Shown here: piece by piece, positions 44,786-54,236 of the stretch | Position numbering within the stretch: the first letter of the stretch is position 1 | Layout of the letters: each line of letters starts with the position of its first letter | NCBI RefSeq assembly: GCF_016464425.1 | Contig: NZ_JADDKQ010000013.1 | Span: 59,616-123,615, forward strand | Length of the DNA: 64,000 bases | Source: Actinotalea solisilvae | GTDB lineage: Bacteria; Actinomycetota; Actinomycetes; Actinomycetales; Cellulomonadaceae | Direction of reading: 5' to 3' | The notes under the pieces: model-generated | What the model was told of the DNA's origin: nothing | Database searches by the model: none | What the model saw: the letters and a program-made list of their open reading frames with translations, nothing else | Made by a program: the position numbers and the translations under genes

Positions 44786-45705
44786 CAGCCGCGCTCGGCC
44801 AGGCGGTGGGGCTCCGGGACGTCCTCGACGTTGATGCCCACCATGGCCTCGCCGAGTCCGCGCGAGACCTTGGCGATGACGTCGGGGTCGTCGTAGAACG
44901 TCGTGGCCTTGACGATGGCGGCGGCACGCTCGGCGGGGTTGCCCGACTTGAAGATGCCGGAGCCGACGAAGACGCCCTCGGCGCCGAGCTGCATCATCAT
45001 CGCGGCGTCCGCGGGGGTCGCGATGCCGCCCGCGGTGAAGAGCACGACCGGCAGCTTGCCCGTGCGCGCGACCTCGACGACGAGGTCGTAGGGCGCCTGG
45101 AGCTCCTTGGCGGCGACGAAGAGCTCGTCCTCGGGCAGCGAGGTGAGGCGGCGGATCTGGTCGCGCAGCGTGCGCATGTGCGTCGTCGCGTTCGAGACGT
45201 CGCCGGTGCCCGCCTCGCCCTTGGACCGGATCATCGCCGCGCCCTCGGTGATGCGCCGCAGCGCCTCGCCCAGGTTCGTCGCACCGCAGACGAACGGCAC
45301 GGTGAACGCCCACTTGTCGATGTGGTGCGCGTAGTCGGCGGGCGTGAGCACCTCGGACTCGTCGACGTAGTCGACGCCGAGGGACTGGAGCACCTGCGCC
45401 TCGACGAAGTGCCCGATGCGCGCCTTGGCCATGACGGGGATCGAGACGGCCTCGATGATCCCGTCGATGAGGTCCGGGTCGCTCATCCGCGCGACGCCGC
45501 CCTGGGCGCGGATGTCGGCCGGCACGCGCTCGAGGGCCATGACGGCGACTGCGCCCGCGTCCTCGGCGATCTTGGCCTGCTCGGCCGTGACGACGTCCAT
45601 GATCACGCCGCCCTTGAGCATCTCGGCCATGCCGCGCTTGACCTTGGCGGTGCCGATGACGTTCTGGGGGTTCGCGGGCGCGGTGGTCGCGGGCTCGGTG
45701 CTCAC
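44782..45705 (-). CDS. pdxS: Pyridoxal 5'-phosphate synthase lyase subunit
   Basis: A 307-residue (beta/alpha)8 enzyme that makes PLP from ribose 5-phosphate, glyceraldehyde 3-phosphate and ammonia delivered by PdxT. Near-invariant blocks are [36 protein letters not shown], the first catalytic lysine in [15 protein letters not shown] (about residue 95) and the second in [17 protein letters not shown] (about 163). The GTG at 45705 has AGGA upstream. A TAGGAT hexamer about 100 bases upstream suggests its own promoter. It is coupled to the Nudix gene downstream. Its glutaminase partner is some 10 kb away. Confidence 0.97.
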   Translation of the reverse strand: MSTEPATTAPANPQNVIGTAKVKRGMAEMLKGGVIMDVVTAEQAKIAEDAGAVAVMALERVPADIRAQGGVARMSDPDLIDGIIEAVSIPVMAKARIGHFVEAQVLQSLGVDYVDESEVLTPADYAHHIDKWAFTVPFVCGATNLGEALRRITEGAAMIRSKGEAGTGDVSNATTHMRTLRDQIRRLTSLPEDELFVAAKELQAPYDLVVEVARTGKLPVVLFTAGGIATPADAAMMMQLGAEGVFVGSGIFKSGNPAERAAAIVKATTFYDDPDVIAKVSRGLGEAMVGINVEDVPEPHRLAERGW

Positions 45706-45808
45706 GTCGGGGTCCTCGGTGCTCGGTGACGGACCGCGGGCGGAGTGCCGCGGCTCGGGGTTCACGGGTGGGTGTCGGGCCGCGACGCGCTCGCCGCGAC
45801 CCGACCCC

Positions 45809-45814
45809 ATCCTA
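45809..45814 (-). promoter_or_regulatory. Probable -10 element for pdxS-nudix
   Basis: TAGGAT on the minus strand, giving a leader of roughly 95 bases before the pdxS GTG. No known riboswitch fold was recognised in that leader. Confidence 0.45.
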
Positions 45815-45833
45815 GACCGGGCCCGTCCGGGAC

Positions 45834-45849
45834 CCGCCCGGCCGGGCGG
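45834..45849 (-). terminator. Perfect GC palindrome after the PrsW gene
   Basis: CCGCCCGGCCGGGCGG, a perfect 16-base palindrome, lies 30 bases past the stop codon of the last gene of the pim operon and just upstream of the pdxS promoter. It may end the pim operon transcript. Confidence 0.45.
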
Positions 45850-45878
45850 ACACGGGGCGGGAGCGGCCGGCGGCCGGC

Positions 45879-47126
45879 TCAGACCGCGAGGGCGCGCTGC
45901 AGCCGCTGCCGGGCGGTGAGCATGTCCTCGAGGGCCGCGTTCTCGTCGTGCGCCGCGCGCAGGTCGGCGCGGTGGGTCTGGGCGCGGTGCCGCAGGTACG
46001 CCAGGCGCGTGGCGACGCGCTGGAAGTGCGCCATCGCCGCCTTGCCCTCCGGCCCGCCACGGCCCGCGGCCCAGGCGCGGGCGCGCCGCCGCTCGCCGAG
46101 GGACGCGAGCATGACCACCTCGGCCGGCGCGAACCACCACGACGCCGCGTACTCCGAGAGCCGCTGACGCACGACGCGCGCCTCGCGACGGCGCAGCCAG
46201 AACGCGAGGCCGACGGTCGCGAGGAACAGCGGCACCTGGAAGACGACGTACATGACGATGAACCCGCTGCCGTCGCCCATCATCGCGCTGCCGTTCCACA
46301 GGCCGTGGAGCACCATCGCGACGAGCACCCCGAGCGGGAAGAGCCAGAGCCACGCCCACCGGTTCCGCTGCTCCGCGGCGATGCCGAGCGCCAGGCCCGT
46401 GCACGCGGTGAAGAGCAGGTGCGCGAACGGCGACATCACGCCGCGCATGAGGAAGATCGTCACGACGGCCTCGCCACCGCCGGGGATGCCCTGCGTGGCC
46501 GCCATCGTGGAGCCGAAGTAGAGGATGTTCTCGACGAACGCGAAGCCGGCCGCCACGGTGGCCGCGTACACGAGGCCGTCGACCGGGCCGTCGAACGAGC
46601 GGCGCCACACGAGGAAGACGAGGAGCACGCCGAGCGCCTTGATCGACTCTTCGGTCACCGGCGCCACGACCGCCGCGCCGAGGATGTCCGCGGTGAGCGC
46701 CGACTCGCCCGCGGCGACGAGCACCATCATCGCGCCCGTGTTGAGGACGAGGGCGACGAGCACCGACACCGACGCGCCCCAGCCGAAGGCGACGGCGAGC
46801 GCCTGCCACGGCTCGGGCTCCCACCGGTCGACCCAGCGGATGGCGAGCAGGACGAGCGCGAGCGGCACGAAGGCGAGGATCCCGGCGAGCGGGAGCGCCG
46901 CGAGCCCGATCTGCAGGCCGATGACGGCGATCGCGACGAGCACCAGCACGCCGAGCACGACGAGCGCGACGACCGTGCCCACGCCGTGCCCGCGCCGGGG
47001 CGGCGCGAGCATGCCGCCGGCGCCCGGGACGAGCCCGGGCGGCGTCATGCTCGGCGGCACCTGCGTCGGGTGGGCAGGGCCGCCCGCCGGCCAGGGGGCG
47101 GGGGCGTGGTGCGGGGGGTAGGTCAT
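45879..47126 (-). CDS. PrsW-family intramembrane metalloprotease
   Basis: A 415-residue membrane protein with about nine helices. A proline-rich cytoplasmic start ([20 protein letters not shown]) precedes the first helix near 50. The PrsW signature residues are present: [16 protein letters not shown] (EExxK-type site, near 165), [14 protein letters not shown] (FxxxEN, near 205) and [11 protein letters not shown] (HxxxN, near 285). PrsW proteins cleave anti-sigma factors or other membrane substrates. A basic tail of ~100 residues after the last helix (about 315-415) is helical and cytoplasmic. The ATG at 47126 overlaps the previous stop codon (ATGA). It is the last gene of the pim operon. Confidence 0.85.
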   Translation of the reverse strand: MTYPPHHAPAPWPAGGPAHPTQVPPSMTPPGLVPGAGGMLAPPRRGHGVGTVVALVVLGVLVLVAIAVIGLQIGLAALPLAGILAFVPLALVLLAIRWVDRWEPEPWQALAVAFGWGASVSVLVALVLNTGAMMVLVAAGESALTADILGAAVVAPVTEESIKALGVLLVFLVWRRSFDGPVDGLVYAATVAAGFAFVENILYFGSTMAATQGIPGGGEAVVTIFLMRGVMSPFAHLLFTACTGLALGIAAEQRNRWAWLWLFPLGVLVAMVLHGLWNGSAMMGDGSGFIVMYVVFQVPLFLATVGLAFWLRRREARVVRQRLSEYAASWWFAPAEVVMLASLGERRRARAWAAGRGGPEGKAAMAHFQRVATRLAYLRHRAQTHRADLRAAHDENAALEDMLTARQRLQRALAV

Positions 47127-47758
47127 GTCACCTCTCCGGGTCGGGCGAGTGCCTCGGGCCACGTGTCGTCGATCTCGACCGTGTGAGGCGTACGGGCGTG
47201 GCCGTGCAGGCGCAGCAGCCGGACGAGCGCCTTGCGCCGCATGCGCTGCGTCTGCGCCACGGCCTCGTTGTGGAAGCGCCGCGCGAGCTGCACGCGGTAC
47301 CAGGAATCGGCCAGCGCGCCGAGGAACGCCTCGCCGAGCGGGTCCTCGGCGAGCGCGACGACCTCGGCCGGGTCGGCGAGCGCCGTGCGCACGGTGCGCG
47401 ACAGCTCGCTCTCGGCGAGGTCGCGCTCGATGCGCGTCGTCGTCGCGCGCGCGCGCTCCGCGCGGTCCAGGCGCAGGCCCGGCAGCGCGTCCACGAGCTC
47501 GGCGCGCCCGTTCTCGCCGGCCGACAGGGCGGCCCACGACGCCTCGCCGAGCAGCACCGAGCTCACCGGGTCGAGGAGGCCCGACGACGCCAGCTCGGCC
47601 GCGGCCGAGGCGCGGCGGACGAGCTGGGTGTCGAGCGCGGCGCGCGACGCCCCGACCTTGCGGTGCAGGCGGTCGAGCCGGCTGGCGGTGACCCACACCC
47701 ACCACAGGAGCAGCAGGAGCGCCCCGACGACGACGACGGTGACCTCGGACCACGTCAT
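47123..47758 (-). CDS. LemA-like membrane protein
   Basis: A 211-residue protein with an N-terminal helix ([18 protein letters not shown], about 6-23) followed by a long helical region: [20 protein letters not shown] resembles the LemA start, where a short helix precedes V...A...LDxQLxRR. The rest (about 60-190) is predicted helical, with [20 protein letters not shown] matching the LemA-like YN-x-x-V segment. Its function is unknown. It is joined by 4-base overlaps (ATGA) to pimA upstream and to the PrsW gene downstream, which suggests work at the same membrane. The assignment to LemA is by pattern only. Confidence 0.65.
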   Translation of the reverse strand: MTWSEVTVVVVGALLLLLWWVWVTASRLDRLHRKVGASRAALDTQLVRRASAAAELASSGLLDPVSSVLLGEASWAALSAGENGRAELVDALPGLRLDRAERARATTTRIERDLAESELSRTVRTALADPAEVVALAEDPLGEAFLGALADSWYRVQLARRFHNEAVAQTQRMRRKALVRLLRLHGHARTPHTVEIDDTWPEALARPGEVT

Positions 47759-48951
47759 CGCCGCACCTCCGGGTCCGGCGCGCGGACCGAGGCGGGGTCC
47801 TCGTGGACGCGCACCTGCGGGCTGGTGCCGGCGAGCACCATCTCGTACACCGTGAGCACCTGGTGGGTGACCGCCGACCAGTCGTAGCGACGCACGACGG
47901 CGCTCGCGCGCGCCGACGTCCGGCGCCGCAGCTCGGGGTCGGCGAGCACGCGTCCGAGCGTGGCCGCGAGGTCGGCGGCGTCGCCCGTGCGGAACAGCAC
48001 GCCCGCCTCGCCGTCGTCCAGGACGCGGCGGAAGGCGCCGAGGTCGCTCGCGACCACGGTCGCGCCCGCGCTCATGGCCTCGACGAGCACGATGCCGAAG
48101 CTCTCGCCGCCCGTGTGCGGCGCGCAGTAGACGTCGACCGACGAGAGCAGGCGCGCCTTGTCCTCGTCCGACACGGAGCCGAGGAAGGTGACGGCACGCG
48201 CGTGCTCGCCGAGCGCCTCCGTCGCCTCCGCCGCCCCGGTCTCCCCGTGGCCCGCGACGAGGAAGCGCGTCCCCGGGTGCTGCGCGAGCACCGCCGGGAT
48301 CGCCTCCGTGAGGACCGGCAGGCCCTTGCGCGGCTCGTCGAGGCGGCCGAGGAACGCGACGGTCGGCGCCTGCGGCGTGCCCGTCCAGCGCGGGTCGGGC
48401 TCGGCCGAGGCGAAGGTGTCGACGTACACGCCGTTGGGGATGACGACGGCGTCGCCGCCCATGTGCTCGACGAGCGTGCGCCGCGCGTCCTCGGACACGG
48501 CCACGCGTGCGGAGATCTTCTCGAGGCTCGAGCGGACCACGGGGTAGGCCATCTGCAGCGCGCGCGAGCGGATGAGCGCGGTGTGGAACGTCGCCACGAT
48601 CGGGCCCGACGCGATCCACAGCGCCAGCATGCCGAGGCTCGGCGTGACCGGCTCGTGCAGGTGGAGGATGTCGAAGTCCCCCGCCTCGAGCCACCGGCGC
48701 ACGCGCCGCGCGCTCACCGGCCCGAAGGTCATGCGCGCGACGGCGCCGTTGTAGCGCACCGGGATCGCCCGGCCCGCCGACGTGATGAAGTCGGGCAGCG
48801 GGGTGTCGTCGTCGGCCGGGGCCAGGACCGACACGGTGTGGCCCTGGCGCTGGAGCGCCTCGGCGAGGTCGCGGACGTGGAACTGGACGCCGCCCGGGAC
48901 GTCGAACGAGTACGGGCAGACCAGCCCGATCCGCAGGGCCCCCCGGGTCAT
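47755..48951 (-). CDS. pimA: Phosphatidyl-myo-inositol mannosyltransferase (GT4)
   Basis: A 398-residue GT-B glycosyltransferase that adds the first mannose from GDP-mannose to phosphatidylinositol, the entry step to PIMs and lipomannans. Blocks include GLVCPYSFDVPGGVQFHVRD near 9-28, VATFHTALIRSRAL near 118, AVSEDARRTLVEHMGGDAVV near 150, FLGRLDEPRKGLPVLTEA near 198, and the GT4 signature GGESFGIVLVEAMSAG (E-x7-E) near 285-300. The ATG overlaps the upstream acyltransferase stop (ATGA). The gene order thrS-HIT-pgsA-acyltransferase-pimA is that of Rv2614c-Rv2610c. Confidence 0.93.
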   Translation of the reverse strand: MTRGALRIGLVCPYSFDVPGGVQFHVRDLAEALQRQGHTVSVLAPADDDTPLPDFITSAGRAIPVRYNGAVARMTFGPVSARRVRRWLEAGDFDILHLHEPVTPSLGMLALWIASGPIVATFHTALIRSRALQMAYPVVRSSLEKISARVAVSEDARRTLVEHMGGDAVVIPNGVYVDTFASAEPDPRWTGTPQAPTVAFLGRLDEPRKGLPVLTEAIPAVLAQHPGTRFLVAGHGETGAAEATEALGEHARAVTFLGSVSDEDKARLLSSVDVYCAPHTGGESFGIVLVEAMSAGATVVASDLGAFRRVLDDGEAGVLFRTGDAADLAATLGRVLADPELRRRTSARASAVVRRYDWSAVTHQVLTVYEMVLAGTSPQVRVHEDPASVRAPDPEVRR

Positions 48952-49910
48952 GCCCTGGCCCCGGTCGTGGCGGCGTACCGGCTGGCGTCGAGGTCCGCGA
49001 CGAAGACCCGCTGGAGCATGTGCCAGTGCGTGGGGTGCGCCGCGATGTCGGCGCCGAGGACGTCGACCCAGCGCTGCGTGAGGAACGCGACCTGCTCCCC
49101 GCGCGGCATGCCCTCGGGCACCGCGATCGCGGGGTGGAAGGTGAGGACGATGCCCCAGCGCGAGCCCGCGGCGCGGCGGCGTGCCCCGCGCAGCCGCTCG
49201 TGGCGCAGCGTCGTCGGGACCAGCGGTGCGCCGGTCGCGACGGCGAGGGCGGCGGGGCCGGCGGCGACCCGCGCGCGCTCGCCCAGGAGGTCGACCTCGA
49301 GCCCGCGCGCGGTGAGGTCGCGGTCTGCGAGCAGCGGGACGAGGAGGCCGCCGCGACGCACCGCGGCGATGAGCGAGCGGAACACGTCGCTGCCGGCGTC
49401 GAGCGGGATGATCGTCATGCCTTGCGACTCGCGCAGCTGCACGAACTCGTCGAACACCTCGGGCGGCTCGAGCCGCTCCGCGACCGTCGTCACGGGCGCG
49501 AGGTGGCGCGACGCCCACGCGCCCGCGAGGTCCCAGTTCCCCTGGTGCCCGAGCGCGAGCAGCACGGAACGCCCCGCCGCGAGCTCGGCGCGGACGGCGT
49601 CCTCGCCGACCGGGCGCACGCGCGCGAGGACCTGCTCGTCCGTGACCTTGCCGAGCGTGAACGCCTCGGCGTAGTACCGGAAGTAGGTGCGCATGCCCGC
49701 CCGCACCAGGCGGCGCAGCGCCCGGGCGTCGGCCTGCGGCCGCGCGCGGCGCAGGTTCGCCTCTAGCCGCCGCACGCCCGCGCCGCGCGCGAGCACCGCG
49801 CCCTCGGCGGCCACGAGCAGCACGCCGCGGACGACGACCTCGGGCACGCGCCCCGCGAGCCGCCACGCGAGCAGGAAGGCGCGGCCCGGGTCGAGCCGGA
49901 GCGGGCTCAT
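48948..49910 (-). CDS. Phosphatidylinositol mannoside acyltransferase (PatA-like)
   Basis: A 320-residue member of the LPLAT/HtrB-like acyltransferase family. The catalytic HX4D motif is HQGNWD near residue 127. LLADRDLTARGLEVDLLGER near 195 and HPTHWHMLQRVF near 295 are usual for the family. It probably acylates the mannose of PIM1/PIM2, as Rv2611c (PatA) does in mycobacteria, at the inner leaflet of the membrane. A hydrophobic N-terminal stretch (VVVRGVLLVAAEGAVLA) may associate it with the membrane. The ATG at 49910 overlaps the pgsA stop codon. Confidence 0.9.
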   Translation of the reverse strand: MSPLRLDPGRAFLLAWRLAGRVPEVVVRGVLLVAAEGAVLARGAGVRRLEANLRRARPQADARALRRLVRAGMRTYFRYYAEAFTLGKVTDEQVLARVRPVGEDAVRAELAAGRSVLLALGHQGNWDLAGAWASRHLAPVTTVAERLEPPEVFDEFVQLRESQGMTIIPLDAGSDVFRSLIAAVRRGGLLVPLLADRDLTARGLEVDLLGERARVAAGPAALAVATGAPLVPTTLRHERLRGARRRAAGSRWGIVLTFHPAIAVPEGMPRGEQVAFLTQRWVDVLGADIAAHPTHWHMLQRVFVADLDASRYAATTGARA

Positions 49911-50563
49911 GCGCCGGCCCCGGCATCCGGGGCGCCGGGTGCCGCCGGGGGCACCGGCGGGACGCCCGCGAGGGCCTGGCGCCGCACGACCGCCATCCGC
50001 TGGACCACCGTGACCGCGCTCGCGACGGCGAGCAGCGCCAGCACGACGGTGAGCACGACGACGGGCGCGCCGACGCCGACCGCGAAGGTGGCCGCGAGCA
50101 CGAGCGCGAGCCGGTCCGCGCGCTCGGCGATGCCCACGTCGGCGCGCATGCCGAGGCCCTCGGCGCGCGCGCGGGCGTACGGGACGATCGAGCCCAGCAC
50201 GAGGCACGCGAGGGCGAACCCGGCCGTGGGCCGCTCGTCGACCGCGACGAGGTGCAGGAGCAGCCCCGTGAAGATCGCCGCGTCGCCGAAGCGGTCGAGC
50301 GTCGAGTCGAGGAACGCCCCCCACGGGCTCGTGCGCCCGGACGTGCGCGCCATGACGCCGTCGATCATGTCGGTGAGCGCGAAGAGCGCGATGACGAGGG
50401 TCCCGGCGAGCAGGCGGCCCGTGGGCAGCAGCCACAGCGCGGCGACCACGACGCCCACGGTCCCGGCGATCGTCACGGCGTCGGGCGAGACGCCACGGGC
50501 GAGGAGGGCACGCGCGACGGGGCCGACGACGCGCCCGGCCCCCGAGCGCAGACGGTTCAGCAC
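49907..50563 (-). CDS. Phosphatidylinositol phosphate synthase (CDP-alcohol phosphotransferase)
   Basis: A 218-residue membrane enzyme with about six helices. The CDP-alcohol motif D-G-x2-A-R-x8-G-x3-D-x3-D is intact: DGVMARTSG ... WGAFLDSTLDRFGD at about 68-92. It transfers inositol phosphate from inositol 1-phosphate to CDP-diacylglycerol, by analogy with Rv2612c (PgsA1), and so supplies PimA. The GTG at 50563 is eight bases downstream of the HIT stop codon and has GAGAGG upstream; in-frame codons further upstream lie inside the HIT gene. The C-terminal tail is proline/alanine-rich. Confidence 0.9.
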   Translation of the reverse strand: MLNRLRSGAGRVVGPVARALLARGVSPDAVTIAGTVGVVVAALWLLPTGRLLAGTLVIALFALTDMIDGVMARTSGRTSPWGAFLDSTLDRFGDAAIFTGLLLHLVAVDERPTAGFALACLVLGSIVPYARARAEGLGMRADVGIAERADRLALVLAATFAVGVGAPVVVLTVVLALLAVASAVTVVQRMAVVRRQALAGVPPVPPAAPGAPDAGAGA

Positions 50564-50570
50564 GGGCCGA

Positions 50571-51152
50571 TCATCCTCTCGCCGACGGCCAGGCGGCCGC
50601 GAGGCGCGCTCGGGTGTCACCCAGCAGCTCGGGCAGCGCCTTGGTCCGCGCGACGATGGGCAGGAAGTTCATGTCCCCGCCCCACCGCGGGACGACGTGC
50701 TGGTGCAGGTGCGCGGCGATGCCCGCGCCCGCGACGGCGCCCTGGTTCATGCCGAGGTTGAAGCCGTGCGGCGCCATGACCGTGCGCAGGACGGTCATCG
50801 CTGTCCGCGTCAGCGCGGCGACCTCGGCGGTCTCCGCGTCGTCGAGCTCCGTGTAGTCCGCGACGTGCCGCAGCGGCAGGACCATGAGGTGCCCGGAGTT
50901 GTAGGGGTAGAGGTTGAGCACGACGAAGGCGCGCTCGCCGCGGGCGACGACCAGGCCGTCCTCGTCGGTGCCCCGCTGCACGCGGCAGAAGGGGCACTCC
51001 TCGGACGCCGGGCCGCCCGGCTTGTCCTGACCGCCGACGTACGCCATGCGGTGCGGCGTCCACAGGCGCTCGAAGCCGTCGGGCACGCCCGGCAGCCCGG
51101 ACGCCGCCTCGGGCGCGGGCGTCGGGTGGTCCTCGCGGGAGCCGTCGGTCAC
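50571..51152 (-). CDS. HIT-family protein (Ap4A phosphorylase-like)
   Basis: A 193-residue histidine-triad protein. The active-site motif is HLHQHVVPRW near residue 145, and the nucleotide-binding blocks are CPFCRVQRG near 53 (a possible zinc CxxC) and LNLYPYNSGHLMVLPLRHV near 80. The closest known relative by context is Rv2613c, a diadenosine tetraphosphate phosphorylase. The GTG at 51152 begins one base after the thrS stop codon, so both are translated from the same message. The N-terminal ~25 residues are acidic and probably disordered. Confidence 0.88.
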   Translation of the reverse strand: MTDGSREDHPTPAPEAASGLPGVPDGFERLWTPHRMAYVGGQDKPGGPASEECPFCRVQRGTDEDGLVVARGERAFVVLNLYPYNSGHLMVLPLRHVADYTELDDAETAEVAALTRTAMTVLRTVMAPHGFNLGMNQGAVAGAGIAAHLHQHVVPRWGGDMNFLPIVARTKALPELLGDTRARLAAAWPSARG

Positions 51153-51153
51153 G

Positions 51154-53166
51154 TCAGACCTGGGACCGCTGCCGCACGGCGTCGACGATCCGCTGCACGG
51201 CCTCGTCGACGGGCACGCCGTTGTCCTGGCGCCCGTCGCGGTAGCGGAAGGAGACCGCGCCCGCGTCGACGTCCTCGCCGCCCGCGATGAGCACGAAGGG
51301 CACCTTCTGCGTGCTCGCCGTGCGGATCTTCTTGCCGAACCGGTCGTCGGACAGGTCCACCTCGGCCCGCACGCCCTCGGCGCGCAGCCGCGCGACGACG
51401 TCGCCCAGGTAGTCGTTGAACGGCTCGGCGACCGGCACCGCGACGACCTGCACCGGCGCGAGCCAGGCCGGGAACGCGCCCGCGTAGTGCTCGAGCAGCA
51501 CGCCGAAGAAGCGCTCGATCGAGCCGAACAGCGCGCGGTGGATCATCACGGGCCGCTGCCGGCTGCCGTCCGGCGCCGTGTACTCGAGCTCGAACCGCTC
51601 GGGCAGGTTGAAGTCGAGCTGGATCGTCGACATCTGCCACGTGCGGCCGATGGCGTCCTTGGCCTGCACCGAGATCTTGGGGCCGTAGAAGGCCGCGCCG
51701 CCCGGGTCGTCGACGAGCTCGAGGTCCGAGGCCTTGGCGACCTCGCGCAGGGTCGCGGTCGCCTCCTCCCAGATCTCGTCCGAGCCCACCGACTTCTCGG
51801 GGTTGCGCGTCGAGAGCTCCAGGTAGAAGTCGTCCAGGCCGTAGTCCCCGAGCAGCTCGAGCACGAAGCGCAGGGTCCGGGTGAGCTCGTCGCGCATCTG
51901 GTCGCGCGTGCAGTAGATGTGCGCGTCGTCCTGCGTCATGCCGCGCACGCGCGTGAGGCCGTGCACGACGCCCGACTTCTCGTAGCGGTAGACGCTGCCG
52001 AACTCGAACAGCCGCAGCGGCAGCTCGCGGTAGGAGCGCCCGCGGGAGGCGAAGATCAGGTTGTGCATCGGGCAGTTCATGGGCTTGAGGTAGTAGTCCT
52101 GGCCCGGCTTGCGCACGACGCCGTCGTCGTCGAGCTCGGCGTCGACGTGCATGGGCGGGAACATCCCGTCCGCGTACCAGTCGAGGTGGCCCGAGACCTC
52201 GTAGAGCCGCGACTTGGTGATGTGCGGGGTGTTGACGAACGAGTACCCGGCGGCGAGGTGCTTGCGCCGCGAGTAGTCCTCCATCTCGAGCCGGACGATG
52301 CCGCCCTTCGGGTGGAACACCGACAGGCCCGACCCGAGCTCCTCGGGGAAGGAGAAGAGGTCGAGCTCGGCGCCGACGCGGCGGTGGTCGCGCCGCTCGG
52401 CCTCGGCGACGCGGTCGAGGTAGGCCCGCAGGTCGTCCTTGGAGGCCCACGCGGTGCCGTAGACCCGCTGGAGCTGCGGGTTCTTCTCCGAGCCGCGCCA
52501 GTAGGCCGCGGCCGAGCGCGTGAGCTGGAAGCCGTTGCCGAGGAGCCGGGTGCTGGGTACGTGCGGGCCGCGGCACAGGTCCTGCCACACGACCTGCTCG
52601 CTCTCGCGGCCGGCGCCGCGCACGTTCTGGTAGATGCTCAGCCCGCCGAGCCCGACCTCGACCGAGGCGCCCTCGCCCGCGGTGTCCGCCGTGCCCTTGA
52701 GGCCGATGAGCTCGAGCTTGTACGGCTCGTCGGCGAGCTCGGTGCGCGCCTCCTCCTCGCTCACCTCGCGGCGGCGGAAGGTCTGACCCTCCTTGACGAT
52801 GCGCTGCATGACCTTCTCGAGGGCCTTGAGGTCCTCGGGCGTGAACGGCGTCTCGACGTCGAAGTCGTAGTAGAAGCCGTCGGTGACGGGCGGGCCGATG
52901 CCGAGGCGCGCCGCCGGGTTCACCTCCTGCACGGCCTGGGCCAGCACGTGCGCCGCCGAGTGGCGCAGCACGGACAGGCCGTCGGGCTCGGCGAGGGTGA
53001 CCGCCTCGACCACCGAGCCGTCCGCCAGGGGTGCGTCCAGGTCGCGGAGCTCGCCGTCGACGCGCACGACGACGACGTCGCGACGACCCGTGAAGAGGTC
53101 CGCACCCGTCGTCGGCCCGTCCACGGTGGTGGGGACGCCGTCGACGGTCAGGGTGATCTGTGGCAC
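51154..53166 (-). CDS. thrS: Threonyl-tRNA synthetase
   Basis: A 670-residue class II synthetase. It has an N-terminal TGS domain, an editing domain with [11 protein letters not shown] near 70, and a catalytic core with the zinc-ligand motif [20 protein letters not shown] near 345, [10 protein letters not shown] near 400, and motif 3 near 540 ([20 protein letters not shown]). The C-terminal anticodon domain ends with [16 protein letters not shown]. The GTG at 53166 has GAGGAG about ten bases upstream. It heads the HIT-pgsA-acyltransferase-pimA-LemA-PrsW operon. Its 350-base upstream region was searched by eye for a T-box leader and none was recognised. Confidence 0.96.
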   Translation of the reverse strand: MPQITLTVDGVPTTVDGPTTGADLFTGRRDVVVVRVDGELRDLDAPLADGSVVEAVTLAEPDGLSVLRHSAAHVLAQAVQEVNPAARLGIGPPVTDGFYYDFDVETPFTPEDLKALEKVMQRIVKEGQTFRRREVSEEEARTELADEPYKLELIGLKGTADTAGEGASVEVGLGGLSIYQNVRGAGRESEQVVWQDLCRGPHVPSTRLLGNGFQLTRSAAAYWRGSEKNPQLQRVYGTAWASKDDLRAYLDRVAEAERRDHRRVGAELDLFSFPEELGSGLSVFHPKGGIVRLEMEDYSRRKHLAAGYSFVNTPHITKSRLYEVSGHLDWYADGMFPPMHVDAELDDDGVVRKPGQDYYLKPMNCPMHNLIFASRGRSYRELPLRLFEFGSVYRYEKSGVVHGLTRVRGMTQDDAHIYCTRDQMRDELTRTLRFVLELLGDYGLDDFYLELSTRNPEKSVGSDEIWEEATATLREVAKASDLELVDDPGGAAFYGPKISVQAKDAIGRTWQMSTIQLDFNLPERFELEYTAPDGSRQRPVMIHRALFGSIERFFGVLLEHYAGAFPAWLAPVQVVAVPVAEPFNDYLGDVVARLRAEGVRAEVDLSDDRFGKKIRTASTQKVPFVLIAGGEDVDAGAVSFRYRDGRQDNGVPVDEAVQRIVDAVRQRSQV

Positions 53167-53518
53167 GGGCTGCTGCTCCTCGGGGTGGTCGGCGCGTCGA
53201 TGCTACCGATGAGGCCCCCGCGCGCGGGCACCGGACGGCCGGTCGGGACTCGAAACGGTACGGGTGCACGGCGTCGCGCGGTGCGCCGATCTACCCCGTC
53301 GGCGGGCGTCCCGCACGTCGGTCTCAACGGGCGGATCCGCGGCACTCGGGCACTGCTCCAACCGGGTGACCCGCAGGTGGTGCGGGATCCGTCGCGGGGC
53401 CGTCACGGTAACCGTCTACCACGGCCCTGACCTGGGCTGACCTGCGGTGTCACGATGCCCCACGCGTCCGGTTCGGCACGGATCCGCCCGTTCGGGGGAT
53501 GACCTTGGGCCTATCAGG
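53167..53518. other. Intergenic region between thrS and tRNA-Val
   Basis: About 350 bases with no supportable gene. It includes the thrS leader and promoter area (a TTACCGT-type AT-rich patch on the minus strand near 53405-53412). I see no T-box, riboswitch or mobile element. Short open frames here lack ribosome sites and family signatures. Confidence 0.5.
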
Positions 53519-53590
53519 TGGGCGATACTGGGTTCGAACCAGTGACCTCCTCGGTGTGAACGAGGCGCTCTACCACTGAGCCAATCGCCC
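53519..53590 (-). tRNA. tRNA-Val (anticodon CAC)
   Basis: The acceptor stem GGGCGAT pairs with ATCGCCC. The D arm is GCTC-AGTGGTA-GAGC, the anticodon stem CCTCG/CGAGG with loop TTCACAC, and the T arm ACTGG-TTCGAAC-CCAGT. The anticodon CAC reads GUG codons. CCA is not encoded (the sequence after the discriminator A is CCT). Confidence 0.96.
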
Positions 53591-53734
53591 GTCATGCGGC
53601 GTGGTGCTCCAGGAGAGCACCGCACGACGACGCGATGATGCTAGCGAATCCATCGCCGAAAGCCGAAACCCGGCTCGGCGGGGCCGCCGGCAGCAGGGCT
53701 GCTGGTCCGACACGACGCAGGGAGAGGGGTGGCC

Positions 53735-54163
53735 ATGGCAGGACCGGTCAGGGACGTCCGCGAGGTCGTCCCGATGCACCTGGTGCTCTCGGACGCCAGC
53801 GTCCTCCCGATCAGGGCGGAGCTGAGCTTCGAGGCCGGGGACCCCTACACGGTGCGCGTGGCCTTCGCGGGCGCCCACTCGACGTCCACGTGGCTCATCG
53901 GCCGCGAGCTCATCGCCCACGGCGTGCTGGCGGACGCCTCGGCCCCCGCCGGGACCGGCGACGTCCGCATCTGGCGCGACGAGGACCCGGCCTACCTGCT
54001 CATCTCCCTGAGCGGGGTCGAGGGCGACGCGCTGCTCGCCGGCCCGGCCGAGCCGTTCGTGGCGTTCGTCGCGGCGACGGTCGCGCTCGTGCCGTTCGGC
54101 TCCGAGAGCCCGCGCATGGAGGACGAGATCTCGCGCCTCATCGTCACGCTGCTGGACGCCTGA
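53735..54163 (+). CDS. SsgA-like protein (SALP, SsgB-type)
   Basis: A 142-residue protein of the SsgA/SsgB family, which in streptomycetes controls septum-site selection and spore-wall events (SsgB positions FtsZ). Recognisable segments are LVLSDASVLPIRAELSFEAG near 17-36, DPYTVRVAF, GRELIAHGVL and FVAFVAATVALVPFGSESPR. SALPs are limited to morphologically complex actinobacteria and some Micrococcales/Kineosporiales relatives. The ATG at 53735 has GGAGAGG upstream; a GTG two codons earlier is too close to that site. The gene stands alone, between tRNA-Val and a shared terminator. Confidence 0.87.
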   Translation: MAGPVRDVREVVPMHLVLSDASVLPIRAELSFEAGDPYTVRVAFAGAHSTSTWLIGRELIAHGVLADASAPAGTGDVRIWRDEDPAYLLISLSGVEGDALLAGPAEPFVAFVAATVALVPFGSESPRMEDEISRLIVTLLDA

Positions 54164-54200
54164 CGCCCGCACGGACGAGCGCTCGAGGCGCCCGACCGAG

Positions 54201-54229
54201 GAGCCCTGACCCAGCCGGGGTCAGGGCTC
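54201..54229. terminator. Bidirectional terminator between the SsgA-like gene and pabC
   Basis: A perfect 12-base stem, GAGCCCTGACCC at 54201-54212 with GGGTCAGGGCTC at 54218-54229, closes a five-base loop. It lies between the stop codons of two convergent genes, at 38 and 8 bases. Confidence 0.85.
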
Positions 54230-54236
54230 TCGTGCG

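Noticed and set aside
53167..53518. T-box or other riboswitch in the thrS leader
   Set aside because: No T-box sequence, specifier-like stem or antiterminator could be found by eye; a covariance-model search would be decisive.
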